The notes under the pieces were generated by a model, which was not told the DNA's origin, did no database searches, and worked only from the letters and a program-made list of their open reading frames with translations. Positions 21,999 through 34,700 of a DNA stretch of 64,000 bases are shown in pieces. Made by a program: the position numbers and the translations under genes. Source of the stretch: Phoronis australis (Eukaryota; Phoronida; Phoronidae). Location of the stretch: NCBI GenBank assembly GCA_002633005.1, contig NMRA01000119.1:193636-257635 (forward strand), written 5' to 3'. Each line of letters opens with the position of its first letter. Positions within the stretch are counted from its first letter, which is position 1.

Positions 21999-22723
21999 TT
22001 CTCTGAGACAGGCATCTCGTACACTCATGGCGGTCAATGTTTTGGAATTAGTTGGTAATTACGCAATTTTAATGGAGTCACGACTGTGGTCTGGTGGTAA
22101 GAGTAACAACTGACGATCGCAAGGACTACACTTCAAATGCCATGCATGCCAGCCCTCTCACCACTTGACGACTGAGCCATAGCTCAGTTCAAACTCCACA
22201 CACATGCGCCGACAAAAAAGTACTCATTAGCAACCACCATGAGGGTACCAGATATCCGCGTTCGTTCTGCTATGATCACTTAACACCTAAAGATTGCTGA
22301 AGAAGTGACTACCGATGTAAACAAACTAGATGTTGTGTATATACTATCATAATATCTCACCCATTTTGGACTCAATATGGCCTACAAGGGAAATTCATGC
22401 TGTAAACACCCCCTTAAGAGATAAGGATGGATTCTCCAATGTCACGTCAGCTGGATCTGTTCCATCCACACTCTGTTCACAATACTGGAACTCTATTCAC
22501 TAGGTCACCCTGTTTTTGGTAATTACTGTTTCTTATCAGATCATATCCAAATAGAAAGCTTGAAAGCATCCAGGCTCTATTTTTTGTTTTTGGGACATGA
22601 AAAGTACAAAATTGGAAGACAATTAAAAAGTAGGTTGTGTGTGGGTTCTTTAATTTTAAAAACTGGTCGAGTAGTAGTGATTTTTTCGGCAAAAAAACAA
22701 GCCATGAGCTATTCATTGGGAAG

Positions 22724-22882
22724 TACCGTACTCGTTTGGGTTACTGTCCATGCTCGGCTTACGACCCAACCCCGAAATTTTCAATTTTTCATTTTAAGCG
22801 CCCATGCTCGGCTTACCATCCACCCTATTTTTTTAGATTCCCAATTTAAGCGCCCTGGGCGGTAACACGGACAAGTACGGTA
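22724..22882. mobile_element. Small element with TACCGTACT ends and AAGCGCCC units
   Basis: The left end taccgtactcgt (22724-22735) is matched by acaagtacggta (22871-22882) in inverse. Inside, catgctcggcttac and ttaagcgccc each occur twice. Related AAGCGCC/AAACGC sequence occurs at about 42340-42420, 42716-42800 and 47510-47590. Confidence 0.65.
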
Positions 22883-22959
22883 GTGTCCAGCATGCCATAT
22901 CTGCATCACTAACTCCTAACGGAAGCTGTGCCTGAAAGAATGTGGATAAAACTGGTCCT

Positions 22960-23160
22960 GGTCTAGCTGCATCCTTTAATGGGAGTGTTGGGACACGTTT
23001 CATTTTCTTACTTTTTCATGGAAGACATGTTACACCAAATCAACGTTTTCCATGTTCAACTTCTGGACCATTGCTTCCACCAGATATTTACAGCAATCTT
23101 AGAAATCCTTGACAAATAAAAAAACTGCAGTTTTTGCAATTACTTATGTCCTAAGTTGGC
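22960..23160. repeat. Dispersed repeat, family ACACAATATGG (diverged copy)
   Basis: The order ttacagcaatcttagaaatc, then tgcagtttttgcaattactt, then atgtcc follows the same series as the copies at 30040-30310 and 36790-37090. Identity is low, so this is the weakest member. Confidence 0.4.
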
Positions 23161-25299
23161 GTGATGTTAACGAAGACCACAAGATTTTAGAAATTATGTT
23201 CTGTATACTATGAAATTATTGTGAAATTTGATGTCGTGCGCAATTGTTTAATGCTATAATAACAATTTAGTGCAATATATTTTCAAATTTGAAATAGATG
23301 ATTCATAAATTAGTCACTGTCTAAAAATAAAGGTTCCTTTGCATCTTTTTAGCAAACTGCAAAATGGCGGCCTCTTAATAAGTAACATCTTGACCACTTT
23401 ACTATGTTACAAGACACTGAAAATGGAAAATTGCAATTTTGTCGATTATTTCTGCATGAAATTGAAAAGAATTCACCGTCCTTAAAATATTTCCGCTAGA
23501 AAGTGCAGACAGCGTGGGAATTCTTACAATATTTTAGGACAGCCCTACAAAACCTTTTGCAAAACGAGAAGCAACGTGTATTTTTGTCCCTCTACGCATG
23601 GCGTCATGGTGCCAAACTGTTGCTACACAGACAGAATTCACCTAAGATTTGCAAATCCTCAAGCTAGTTTTCCACATGCACGCCTGTAGACCTTATACAA
23701 CGTTATGCATTCCAACAAGGTGATGGTTGTATCCTAATTTTCTGCCAAGTTTGAAAACCCACAGTGGCCACTTAGTGAGCAACAACTATTTTGGTGACAT
23801 CAGTTACAGGGCAACAATACCACCAAAATGTTTATAATAAGTGTATCTGGCTTTACTCTCATTTAGGGCAAGCAATCTTCCTATGTCATGCTCAGATACA
23901 ATATAAAAAATCTAACTGTGAGCATTTTGCAATTTTTCACCAATTTTCAGGAAAATTACTTTAAAATGTGCAAGTTTAAAAGCAGGAACTCTGCGCCTTC
24001 AAAATATTCACCTTTGGGTCATGTCGGAAATGTAAAAATTAATTTACCAGGTATGGGTTCTCAAAACAACGAATCTACTGAATCTCGTTACAGAACACGC
24101 CAAAGTTCAGTTTCCTAGTCATAACAGATGATGGGTTGTCATGACAGTTATAACACATGTGACAGTATTCAGCCAATGAGAAATGCATCTCCAGAAATAA
24201 AAAGAACTCTGCAGATGAATTCTGCTGACATGCGGCCATCTTGACCTAGGGAATTATGCTTGCACTGTCATGACAACGAGTTTCAGGTCTTTAAGCGATT
24301 ATTTTTAGCATGCACTGCAGCTGTAACACAGAAATCAAACTGCAGGCAGAATGTCGTCTTGTGTCACAAGCATACAAAACTGCGGGCAAAAGTAAACTTC
24401 TTGCAGCGTTTAAAGCAAAGACAAAAGCCAAGTTCATTTTTATTGAGAAATACAAGCAGCGTAGCATGTGGTAAACTGAACAATAATACATGTGCATTCG
24501 TTCACAGTACGGGAGCACAAGACATTCATAATGTTAACTGACATGAGTGCACAAGAGCATAAAACTCAGAAGGGCAAATGGAAGCAACAAGACGATGCCA
24601 AAGAGACGCAACAAAATTGTTCCACTCTCTCCAAGTCAGCTTCAGAAAATGTATACATTTTTACTCAAATATTATTCCAGCATCAACAGTTTAGAAAGTG
24701 GTTTTCTAACAAATTCTCTCAATGAAGCTATCTTGTGATCGACTATTGTGTGCCTGGTTGTAGCCAACAAAATCTGGGTAAATTCTAAAGCCAATGGGAC
24801 GTTGCAACGACAATGCCGACAATTCAGCTCTCTACAAATGACAAGCTACTTGGGACAGTTCTATGAAAAATGTAGTGAAAAGTTACAGCTTCACACAAAA
24901 CAAAATACTTGTTAGAAACTTAACATGTAACGTACTGTAACCTACAGTTAAAAATTTAACTTCAGACCACAGAATGACTTACTACGCAAAAATATCCCCA
25001 TATCCTTATCTTGCTCCTAAGTGTGGCGAGTCTGACTATATTCGTTCAAATTGTAGAAATGACAGAGAACAAACTTTGCAAAAAAAACACAGGCAGCAAA
25101 CCAAGAGTGTTAAGCACTGCAAGGCCATATTTTAGAAAGCATGATTAAACGAGTAAACGAACATAACACTCAAGAAGGGCAAGTTAGCATTTCTCCCACT
25201 TCCTGCGTTCATCAACAAATCAAAAGTAAATATGTGTTGGCAATGACTAATTGGTTATTTAAGTGCAGAAGTATATTTTTTTTTAAAAATCTTGCGATT

Positions 25300-25530
25300 T
25301 TATGCCGAAAATTGTGAGTCGTAACTAAACTTACTTGAGATAAAGGCAACACTTTGCCAGCCTCTTCTGGCTTTTTCAAGCCTGTGCGACCTCAGGAGGA
25401 TTTGGTCGGAACTCAACTCCGACTGAATCCACCAGCGATCGCACAGGCTTGAAAAAGCCAGCAGATGCTGGCAAAACGTTGCCCTTTCATCTCAAGTAAG
25501 TTCAGTAACGACTCATAATTTTCTGCATAT
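25300..25530. mobile_element. Near-perfect foldback (palindromic) element
   Basis: Reading inward from 25300 and from 25530 gives the same sequence with few mismatches: ga(a/t)aaattrtgagtcg, aacttacttgaga, ttttgccagc, ctggctttttcaagcctgtg. The arms extend almost to the centre, where gtcggaactcaactccgac closes the hairpin with a loop of about seven bases. The arms are roughly 110 bp. There is no coding capacity; it is probably a non-autonomous foldback transposon. Confidence 0.85.
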
Positions 25531-26699
25531 TATACTCGTACTGAATGAGTCATAACATACATCGACTTACTTCTGATTTTCAGTTTAGTGTGTCCAAAAG
25601 CACAAGTTATCAGGGGAAGTGAGAGGTTGCTATGGTAACCAAACGAAAACATGCAGCCTCAAGGGACTTTATGAAGTGACCTGAGGTTTGCAAAATTTTG
25701 TCTATTACCATCCATGCAGTGATTACAAAAATTTATAAAAATTGTCCAATTAACATTCCAATATACCAGTATGCTCTAAGACTATGCGCTTTGTATAAAT
25801 AAGTTCAAATTAATTTTTGAGCGTAAAACAAAATTTTGTATATGCAGTAGAAGACGGGTAGGAGAAATGATTTCAACTGCCTGTCGGTTAACATGGCAGA
25901 ACACTTATGTACATGACTAGGGACACACTAGGATGATATGCGTACACACAGTAATAACAAATTAGACTCTCGGATATAGACTAAACACCTTAACTAATTT
26001 GAAGGGAACAAACACATAATGATAAAATTTGATAACTTACACGCAAACCAGAGTTATACAACAATGAATAACTGCGACACAAACAAAGCCACAAAAACTG
26101 CTACATTCAAAATGAAAAATGTTTTAAGTGAAAGCGATTCCATTTAATCGAACATCACATTTCTATTGTAAAGTTACAGCGTTAAGGCTAGCACAAACTG
26201 CATTAACAATTTAACATGTTGGATCACAAAATCAGCCAATAGACACATCTCGAAATAACGCTCTTCAAGGCCGTAAGATAAGAAGAAAATAGACACCAGA
26301 CATGATAGTGCACCATTCAACGGTTGGTACATTATAATTTAGCAAGTGAGGAACGCAAAGAATGAAAAATTACACGTACATGATTACTGCATTACGTCTG
26401 CACAGCAAAAAATGAAAATAACAAATGGAATGAAATTTATTAAAAAAAACAACAGAGATAAGCAATACATCAATGACTAAAACGCAATGGCACAAAAACC
26501 AGACTGAAGACCTGCTCTCTGGATTCAAGGCACTGTGAACAACAGTTTTCAATGAGCTAGGTAGTATTTTGAGATGTGTCTATTGAACCATCCAAGTTTG
26601 ACTCAATACTTCAGACAGGATTTTGGTCTTCACAATTACTGAATAAAGGTTTGTCATGTAATTAAAAGCACATAACAACCTAGAAGAAAATTAATGCAA

Positions 26700-26846
26700 A
26701 TTATGACAGTAATTAGAAGTTATGCGCATATTCTCAGAGACTTTGTATTTTTTTTTCTAAAGTGAGATTTATCTATTCTTCATAAACAGGAGCGTGAGAC
26801 CAAATTTCTGACTTATAAGTCTTGAATCACTTTTCGTGAGAGGCCC
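26700..26846. mobile_element. Partial copy of the TCTCTGAGAATrYrCrCATAACT MITE family
   Basis: In inverse orientation it contains tctctgagaatatgcgcataa and, in direct orientation, gagcgtgagaccaaatttctg and aagtcttgaatcacttttc, which match the right end of the element at 37311-37620. Confidence 0.65.
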
Positions 26847-28596
26847 CAAGACATGAGAAGGACTCCGAACACACAAACAACAGAACGGGAATGTACATTC
26901 TGGTTTTTTTAATCTGTTCAAACCCAAAGGAAACGAAAATCAACAAAAAGTCATGATGACTTGAGACAAATCTTAAAAGCGTGCCATTAACTTAAAATTT
27001 CCATAACCCTCAAACATCAAATGAGAATTGATGATTTATGATCAAAAATTTATTCTGAAATTGTCCATGCTATGACTTTAAAACCATAAAAAGTTTCTAT
27101 GGAAATATGCACAATATAAAATAGAACATACAAACATACCTACTATCAATTAAAGCTGCAGTTCACCTCTTTAGCTATCTAAAAATGAAAATTTAATTAG
27201 TCCATCTCCTCTCTTGAAATCGATATCTTATTTCTTACCAAGATAGGATTCTACTTCTCCAATCAGCAAAATGTTCAAATCATCAGTGATTCAAGAAAAC
27301 ATCACAGCGTTAATTAGGGTTGGCAAATCCAAAAAATTGCAGTTTTGAAAACGGCGCACGCACGTATTTCCCGTGAGTTGAGCGGCCAGCTCATTCCACA
27401 ATAATTCAACGTTGGATGAGCGAGTGTTTGTTGTAAACCTCAAAGCACTTTGATTAAAAACTAAACGTTGACAGCTAAACAGCGGTGAAATGCCCCTTTA
27501 ACAATAACTAAACCACAGTTATCCTAGTTCAAATACCATAACATTTTCAACATTAGATAAAATACAGTTTACTAAATATTCCAAACTTATTGTACAATAG
27601 CACATACATACAGACCCCAGACATAATGATTATCAAATATAACAATATTAAATTGATATGGATAAACCGATAGTGAACCATTTGTCTTATGCGTCATATC
27701 AAATGGCAGCACCATCCCAAATTAAGCTCTCCTCCATGGAGGTAGGAAAACACGGTGAAACTTTCCAAGTAGCAGTGAAACCGGGATACCGACTGTCGAA
27801 ACAATCTTGATATAAAACTGAGGACTAGTAAAATATCACTGGTAATACTAAATAAACCTGGAATAGCATCAGGCAAAAGTGTAACATTGTAGATACATGT
27901 AGTGAAATTCCCATGGTGTTATGGTATTTTGGGACGATGCTGCTGACTGATTTTTTCTAACGCGTTTTCTGGCAGTAGTGACTGGGACGTAAGTTTGACA
28001 GACTTGTGATTGGATAGAAATTACAAAAATGCTATTCACTGATTATACAGAAAATTTGTATACGATAGTATCAATGCTTACCCCAGCTACAATTGCAGGT
28101 CCTTAACAAACAAAAACATTAAAATGGGCAAACTTAGTGTTTAACATTAGAATGGCCAACTCTTCCCTTCACAATAACTATTCCGTAAAACCAATGATAA
28201 GACACGCCCATCATACTACAGACAAAGAATGTAGAGTGAACATAATTTGAGCAGAGTACAAATATATACACAAAGCACCGACTCACCTCCGAGACTACGT
28301 CCTAGGAATGCGAAACAGCTGTGCTATTACCCAGTTACACGATTCACATCACCTAACCATTGCATGGTTACACCGAATAAATAATGGTTTCTCCTTATTA
28401 TCAAAGTACCGCAATTACACAAGATGAATAGTCCAACAAGCGTGGAAAGCTATTGACTGGAATAAATGGTGAACAAATTCCAAGATTCTTTTTTGAATGA
28501 CCGTCTTAATAATGTAACCAAGACACCTTCGACTAATAAAGAATATGTACACAGCACGACTTGCTCAAAACAACGTTTCCTAAAGAGTTAATATTA

Positions 28597-28758
28597 TTAC
28601 AATGTATGGCTAACACGTTTACACATAACGGTGCAGTTCACGAATATTTTGCAAACGAGAAACATCCAGATGTTTGGAGGCAGCTGGTAGGTGGCTCCGC
28701 ACGGCCAACGTGCCATCTGCTTCACTGAGCCGCTAAAACTCCCATCGCCAACTTCCAG
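28597..28758 (-). CDS. CDC42SE: CDC42SE putative terminal exon
   Basis: After a weak acceptor (gttagcatag) the minus strand reads LEVGDGSFSGSVKQMARWPC and continues to a TAA at 28599-28597 (53 codons). The phase fits exon 2. The match to the family is only GDG-x-GxVxxQM, and the SKGG that usually follows is absent, so either the tail has diverged or the true last exon is elsewhere. Confidence 0.45.
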   Translation of the reverse strand: MEVGDGSFSGSVKQMARWPCGATYQLPPNIWMFLVCKIFVNCTVMCKRVSHTL

Positions 28759-31700
28759 CTATGCTAACGCTACTGCCAGTTTGACAAAATATTCATGAAC
28801 TCTAACAATTTTGGTCATTTCATACTAGAAGATATTCCATTCCCAAAGCTTAAAATACGTACGGACACTAATTTCCCACTTCATCACTAGAGCAAGTTCG
28901 ACACTCATAAACATCATCCAACAAATTACCAATCAGCCACTAGCAAATTACAACTGTTAACTGGATATTTATTCTTCGATGACATTTGACATACAAGAGA
29001 AGCCCATTGCATCATGCTGATGATCCTGTACAGCATTTAGTGTAAAATAACCGGATTGTTTTCATACACTTTGTCAGACACAAAACAGGTTCACTGTAGC
29101 ATTGCTCGCCTTCCCACAAAATATGGAATGAGTGCAGAAATGTACAAGCACCTTAGGTCTCAACTTGGCACACCTGAATCCAACCAATTCTGATTTCAGG
29201 CATGATGCACAGGTCCCCAATGTTAATAAACTTACAATAAAATCCAGTTAATGTATAATTTTGTTGTTTTTGAATACTACTATTAAGTAAGGAAATAAGA
29301 TTGAAATGAAGTCAAAACATGGGAAACAGTGTCCATATGTATTTTGATAAAACGCATTTAATTATAACCATATGTTATTTTAACAATCCCAGAAAACGCA
29401 TGAAACTGGTTGGCGATACAATATACGATTTCCATGATTCTAGTAAAAATAATAATTTCATGGTCATCGTCACCTGAATCTCACAGAGATCTGTTGTGGT
29501 CTACCTACTCAATTCGTCTTTTCTAACCGTCTGCCGAGGGGGTAGTCTCACATAACAACAGTCCAACATCTGGAAAAAGACGACATTTTGTTCTGACAGT
29601 TACAACAGTCCAACATCTGGAAAAAGACGACATTTTGTTCAGTTAAAAAAATCCCTACACAAGACATTTCAGCCTTCACTACAACACTCAGCATTAGCAT
29701 GATGTCAGAACATTCTGAGAACATAAGCACCGTAATTGGATGGCCAACTGAAGGCAAATCAAACAGAAACATCAGCAAGAGTAAAATTTTCAAAACTTTC
29801 AAAAAATTCAAAGCAGGTAGTCACCATAAATTAAAGTGAACTGGAAAGTTGACGGAGATGCCGTGTGAGGAATGCACGAGACATTCACGAGGTGGTGTCT
29901 ACAAAAATCTTGTTTGTGTTTGTTTAACAAGGGTCCCATGTAACTAAATGAAAGTATCCTTGTTTCACCAGCACCACCTAGGGAATTTCAAACTTCTCAT
30001 TCAGCCTAACACATAGTAAGCCTTTATCTAGTAAGTTACCTTGGCGAAACGAGTTATTGTCAGCTACCAAGTCTTTGGAGATCTTACAATAAAACTTTAC
30101 CAATTTAGGACACAATATGGTGGACAGGCGAAATTTTATTACTTCAAAAATGATAAACAATACGAAAACGATGCTTTGTTGTATTCAAGTTATGTGCCAC
30201 AGCTCCCAACAAAGCAAAATATAAAATTTGCTGGAATTCACAGCAGTGTTAGAAGCCCTTTGAGTAAAAAGTGCAATTTCGGCAATTATTTTTGTCCGAT
30301 TTTAACAGGAAGAACAGTCTTACGATAAAATTCTTGATGATGACAGAGGTATGTTTAGCTCATTATTTACACATTCGTGAGAACAGGCCAGAGCAAAGAA
30401 CACATGATTGCTAAGACAACTACGACGACCCCCTTTATTTGATCTCACCATGAACTTTCAGCCTGCACGTCAATTAGAGAGAGTTGCACCGAAACAGGAG
30501 TCACGTGACTGTAACCACCTTTGGACTGCATCTGGGACTGAACAGTGTTCAACTGAAATACGACGGATAATGCATTCACACACATTCGTTATCTGTTGTT
30601 ATTCAGAGACAGTGGGAAAGTCACACAGAAAATTCAGATATAACGACATAGCATGCTGGCTTATCTTTATGTTTTCTTTGAAATAAAGACAACGCAAAAC
30701 CATACAAATATTCATCACCTGCTAATACCTGCTCCACACGCAAGACAGTGTTCCCAATAAACTGGACTCGTTGCAATAACAAGTTTGGATTTTTTTGCAC
30801 ATCCAGTTTGGCTTAGCTACATCAAATTTGCAAAACAACACCATGAGTCTAAAATCCTGGAAAAATAGTCATTTGTCGAGCACATTAGCACATTACGAAC
30901 GTTGGGCACCACTTCAGTGTATTGATTCATAGGGTTTAGATGCACACACCTCCCACAGTATGAAAACAACCACTCCATAAATGCTGTATGATTTTAAACG
31001 TTATTATAAAATGATACAATATTTGCCAGCAATTTTGAAAAGGACATTTATTAGAAAAAAAAGGAGTTAGCAGAACAGAAAACCTAAATACAACTATAAG
31101 GTCATCGAAAAACAAAAATAAAATCAAACAATCACCAGCGACTGAATAAAAGATTGGAAACAATACACCTTGTGTAAATCGGAGCTTTTGAAATTATGCT
31201 ATAAATGATGTCAATTGACTGCGAGTACAGCATGAGACTGGTAACAAAAAGGTTGGCAAGAGAGAAAAGCCACGCCCTTATTCATGTTGTGTAAAGGTAT
31301 ACCTTAATACAAAATGAACCTTGGGAAAGCTAAAAAACGTAATCCAGGCCATATATGTCATTAATACTAGCTTGACCTAACACATCGCAACGAAAAAGAC
31401 TCAAACAGTATTGATTAGACCAAGTTAAGTCCTCATTTCTAAACCAGATTTAAGTTTGCAGAGGCCAATCTAGTCACAGAAGCAATCAGTGACTGCAACT
31501 CAATACCTTATTGTTTTCTTATTTTCTTCCCCGGGATATAACTCTCATTACCCAGGACTTAATTTTCCATAAAAAATGATGTAATTTTGGAAATGATCAT
31601 TCCCAAGAATAATTGAATGCATGAGCTCATGACAAAGATTACAAAAAATGGTCAATTCTTACTTATTTTAATGAATTGTAGATATTTATACAGTTTCCAC

Positions 31701-34700
31701 GAGTTAAGTATGCCCGAAAACCATTATTTTTCAGGATGTCCATGATAAGAAGGATATGCGACTCGGTCCGAAACGATATCCTATTCCAGCCAAAAACAAA
31801 AATAAAGCTTTTTAAGCATGGAAATGTACGCGACTTCATCTGGCAATTTGAATCAAAGCATCTGACACCATTATGCAATCCGCTCGATAATGTCTCTATA
31901 CACTGGTGGTGACCAGGAACTAATATCAAGATCAATACTCACTCTAGCCTAAGTCACTTACGTGATTTAAATGGCCATGACTCACTTCCCCGGAGCCAAT
32001 GTGACCTGTGTGTTGAAAGTTAGTAGGCAGACCAATCATACTGCGATCTATTCGCCGCCTCTTCTGAAACAAAGGCGATAAGTTAGCGCATTAACACTAC
32101 ACAGCAATTGGTGCCACACCTCAGTTCAATAGCTCATAGGCAAATAAGGACTCCATATTGTATCAGATTGAGTTTTTGCAACCTTCTGCTTGAGGTTTTA
32201 AGCTATGATTATGAACAGAAGCTCATGCGTTGTGTCCATAAACAATGACAAATGCTCATCCAAAACGCAGAAATTTTCTAACTACAGCGAGATGGTACTC
32301 GCCAATGATTTATGCTAACAGACTGTTCTAACAGAGGCCCAAAATTGCTATTAAAGACATCAATGAAGTAAAAAAAGAATACAAAAATTAATGCTTGCTT
32401 GAAATACCAGACAGCAGACGCAGAGAGGCTTTGGCTCAATGAATCTAAGCACTGAGGTGGATTTGATACTGTTGGATAGACATATATGGTAACTTCACAG
32501 CAAATGTTGGGTAGATTTCCCACTAATGTAGCACTCCCCCATTTTGAGGAATTTTGATCAATGGAATGTATAAATCCTGAACTTAAATTGGGATGGCAGC
32601 TCTTTTCAAAATAAGTGGATTTAACTGCAGAGAAGAAAAACTTCAATGGACTCCCAGGGCTTGTTTCTCAAAGAGTCTACAGCCAAACGTTTAGTTTTTG
32701 ACTATTGGCGTTGGCTTTTAGCCTGCTTCCGGGCAAGCTGTAACTTTCTGTCTTTTGGCTTGCATCTATAGACAAATTTTTTGATTTCTAGTCTTAGTCT
32801 AATTTCGTGAAACAGGCAAACCCATCAGTAAAATGATTTTTACCTTTAAGAACCCCCTCCAAAAAATACAAAATAATCTGATATTTCATTAGAGAACTAG
32901 TGATAATTACGACATTTACTTGCTGGAAAGGAGTTAGTAGGGACAATGCTAAGGTAAACAGCAATGGAGTTTCCATAGACCATACCGTCCACCACGAGGA
33001 AAGAGACGTGCATGGGATCCTGCACAAAATCACACACAACATGCAAACAGATTGAAAAGGCATCTTGCAGCTCCATTTTCAATGTGTAGCCATAGTAACA
33101 TTGCCCGTAACTTGAAACGGAATCTTTCTAACATTGATGCCAACATTTAGTATTTCAACCCACACTCGATCATTTGAACAGATTTGCTGCATATTTTTGA
33201 GCAGTGAAACTATTACGAAATAGACTGGAAAATAGTTGTGTGAAACTGTGAATACTGTTGCGGTTAACGTACGCAACAGGTTGGATACTCGTGCAATTAC
33301 GTACCTTTCAGAAACTTCAAGCATACCCTTAGGTAAACTATAAGAATCGGAGGAGGGGTCTAGGGGAGGGATGGGATGGGGAGAAATCGTGGCTGCTGAG
33401 TTGGAAAAAAGATGTNGGAACACAAATTTGACATTGGCGAAAATATGAATTTAAGTGAAAAAATCAATTACCGTAAGTCAAAACTAACATTCCCTTTTCA
33501 CACACTTTAGTTAAAGCTTTGCAATGTTCATTTTCAGGAAACCATTAAAACTAACGAAAAATCATAATTCTGTCTCTTCAGGTCAGCCCACTTCGACTAT
33601 TTTCTGACTGCATGACCATAGGTGGGTGTGTGGGCGGACCATTTCAAGAAATTCCCAGTGCGTGGTGAATTAAAACTATGCCATCTATAGCTACAAGATG
33701 AAATCATGCATCCAAGAACATGCACTGAACATAATAACTGTACTGCCAAGCTAATTTGTCAGCAACTTCTGTTGTTTTGACAAAACTACCAAATCTGTTT
33801 AAAAATTTCCACAAATTAATCCGCTTAAAAAAGCAACCAATAAAGGCTATGCTGATGCCAAAAACATATTTTCCCATTAAGAATATTTTAGATAATGAGA
33901 CCTCCACCTGCAATACATCAAGCAAACTTGAATATCCAGCTCCATCAAAACACACTTAGGCAAACAAGGTTAAACAGTTCTCCCCTCACAGGATAATGAG
34001 TTTACAACCAAGATGTTCCTTGGAATACTGCAGATACGTACCAAAGAACATCATTTCTGACAAATTGACTTGTAATTAGACCCCCTGGGAAGAAAAACAG
34101 GGAGGATAACATCTTTTTCTGCTAACCAATCTGGCTGAGTGAATTGATTCAGCGGCAATCAAGATTTGAGCCAGTGAAATAAAGAAATCAATCCTATTCA
34201 ATTGATCTCCAAGGGCTCCCGTTCACGTTTTACTGACTGAGGATGAACTCGGGTACAATATACGTACACCACATGTTGAAAACCATCGGACAAAAAGGTC
34301 AGGAATTCCCAGTCAGCCGAGCAGAAGGGGAATTACCATCAAGTTGACAGAATGCACGTAGAATTTATCTCCAGAGTAGTAGTGATGACGCGCCATGACA
34401 AGTCATAAGCACTCATAACTTGTTACGGAGGGGAAGCAAAATTTTATCGGATTACTTAAACGCCTAGTGTATAAAGCAACAGGCCAAGGACAGATGAAAG
34501 AAATTATCAGTGGTTTAAAAATGACCCACAGGCTAACTCCAAATAGGTGCACAAATTAACTGTACATGAGTGTAATCCCTATATTCATGTTGAGCTATGA
34601 ATTTTCAGTTAATCTACATCATCAATAGGGGGTTTAGTTTAACAACATAATGTGTGTAGGTTGTGGAGAGAATCAAGTTACACCACGACAGATGCAAACC

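Larger units (their letters stand above)
18568..28596. other. 10-kb interval without a recognised coding exon
   Basis: This stretch lies between the convergent stops of the kinase gene and CDC42SE. It contains hairpins, small inverted-repeat elements and tandem repeats (listed separately). Part of the right side may be CDC42SE 3' UTR; possible minus-strand AATAAA signals occur near 27048 and 26432. Short open frames here have no recognisable domain. Confidence 0.6.

Noticed and set aside
22076-22190. Possible tRNA (tggtctggtggtaagagtaac...)
   Set aside because: A-box-like start, but no convincing B box or cloverleaf by inspection; at most a SINE fragment.
31663-31935. Minus-strand frame with NCQMKSRTF just after CDC42SE exon 2, recalling QMxSKGG
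   Set aside because: The only nearby acceptor puts the motif out of phase with exon 2 and the surrounding sequence is not conserved.
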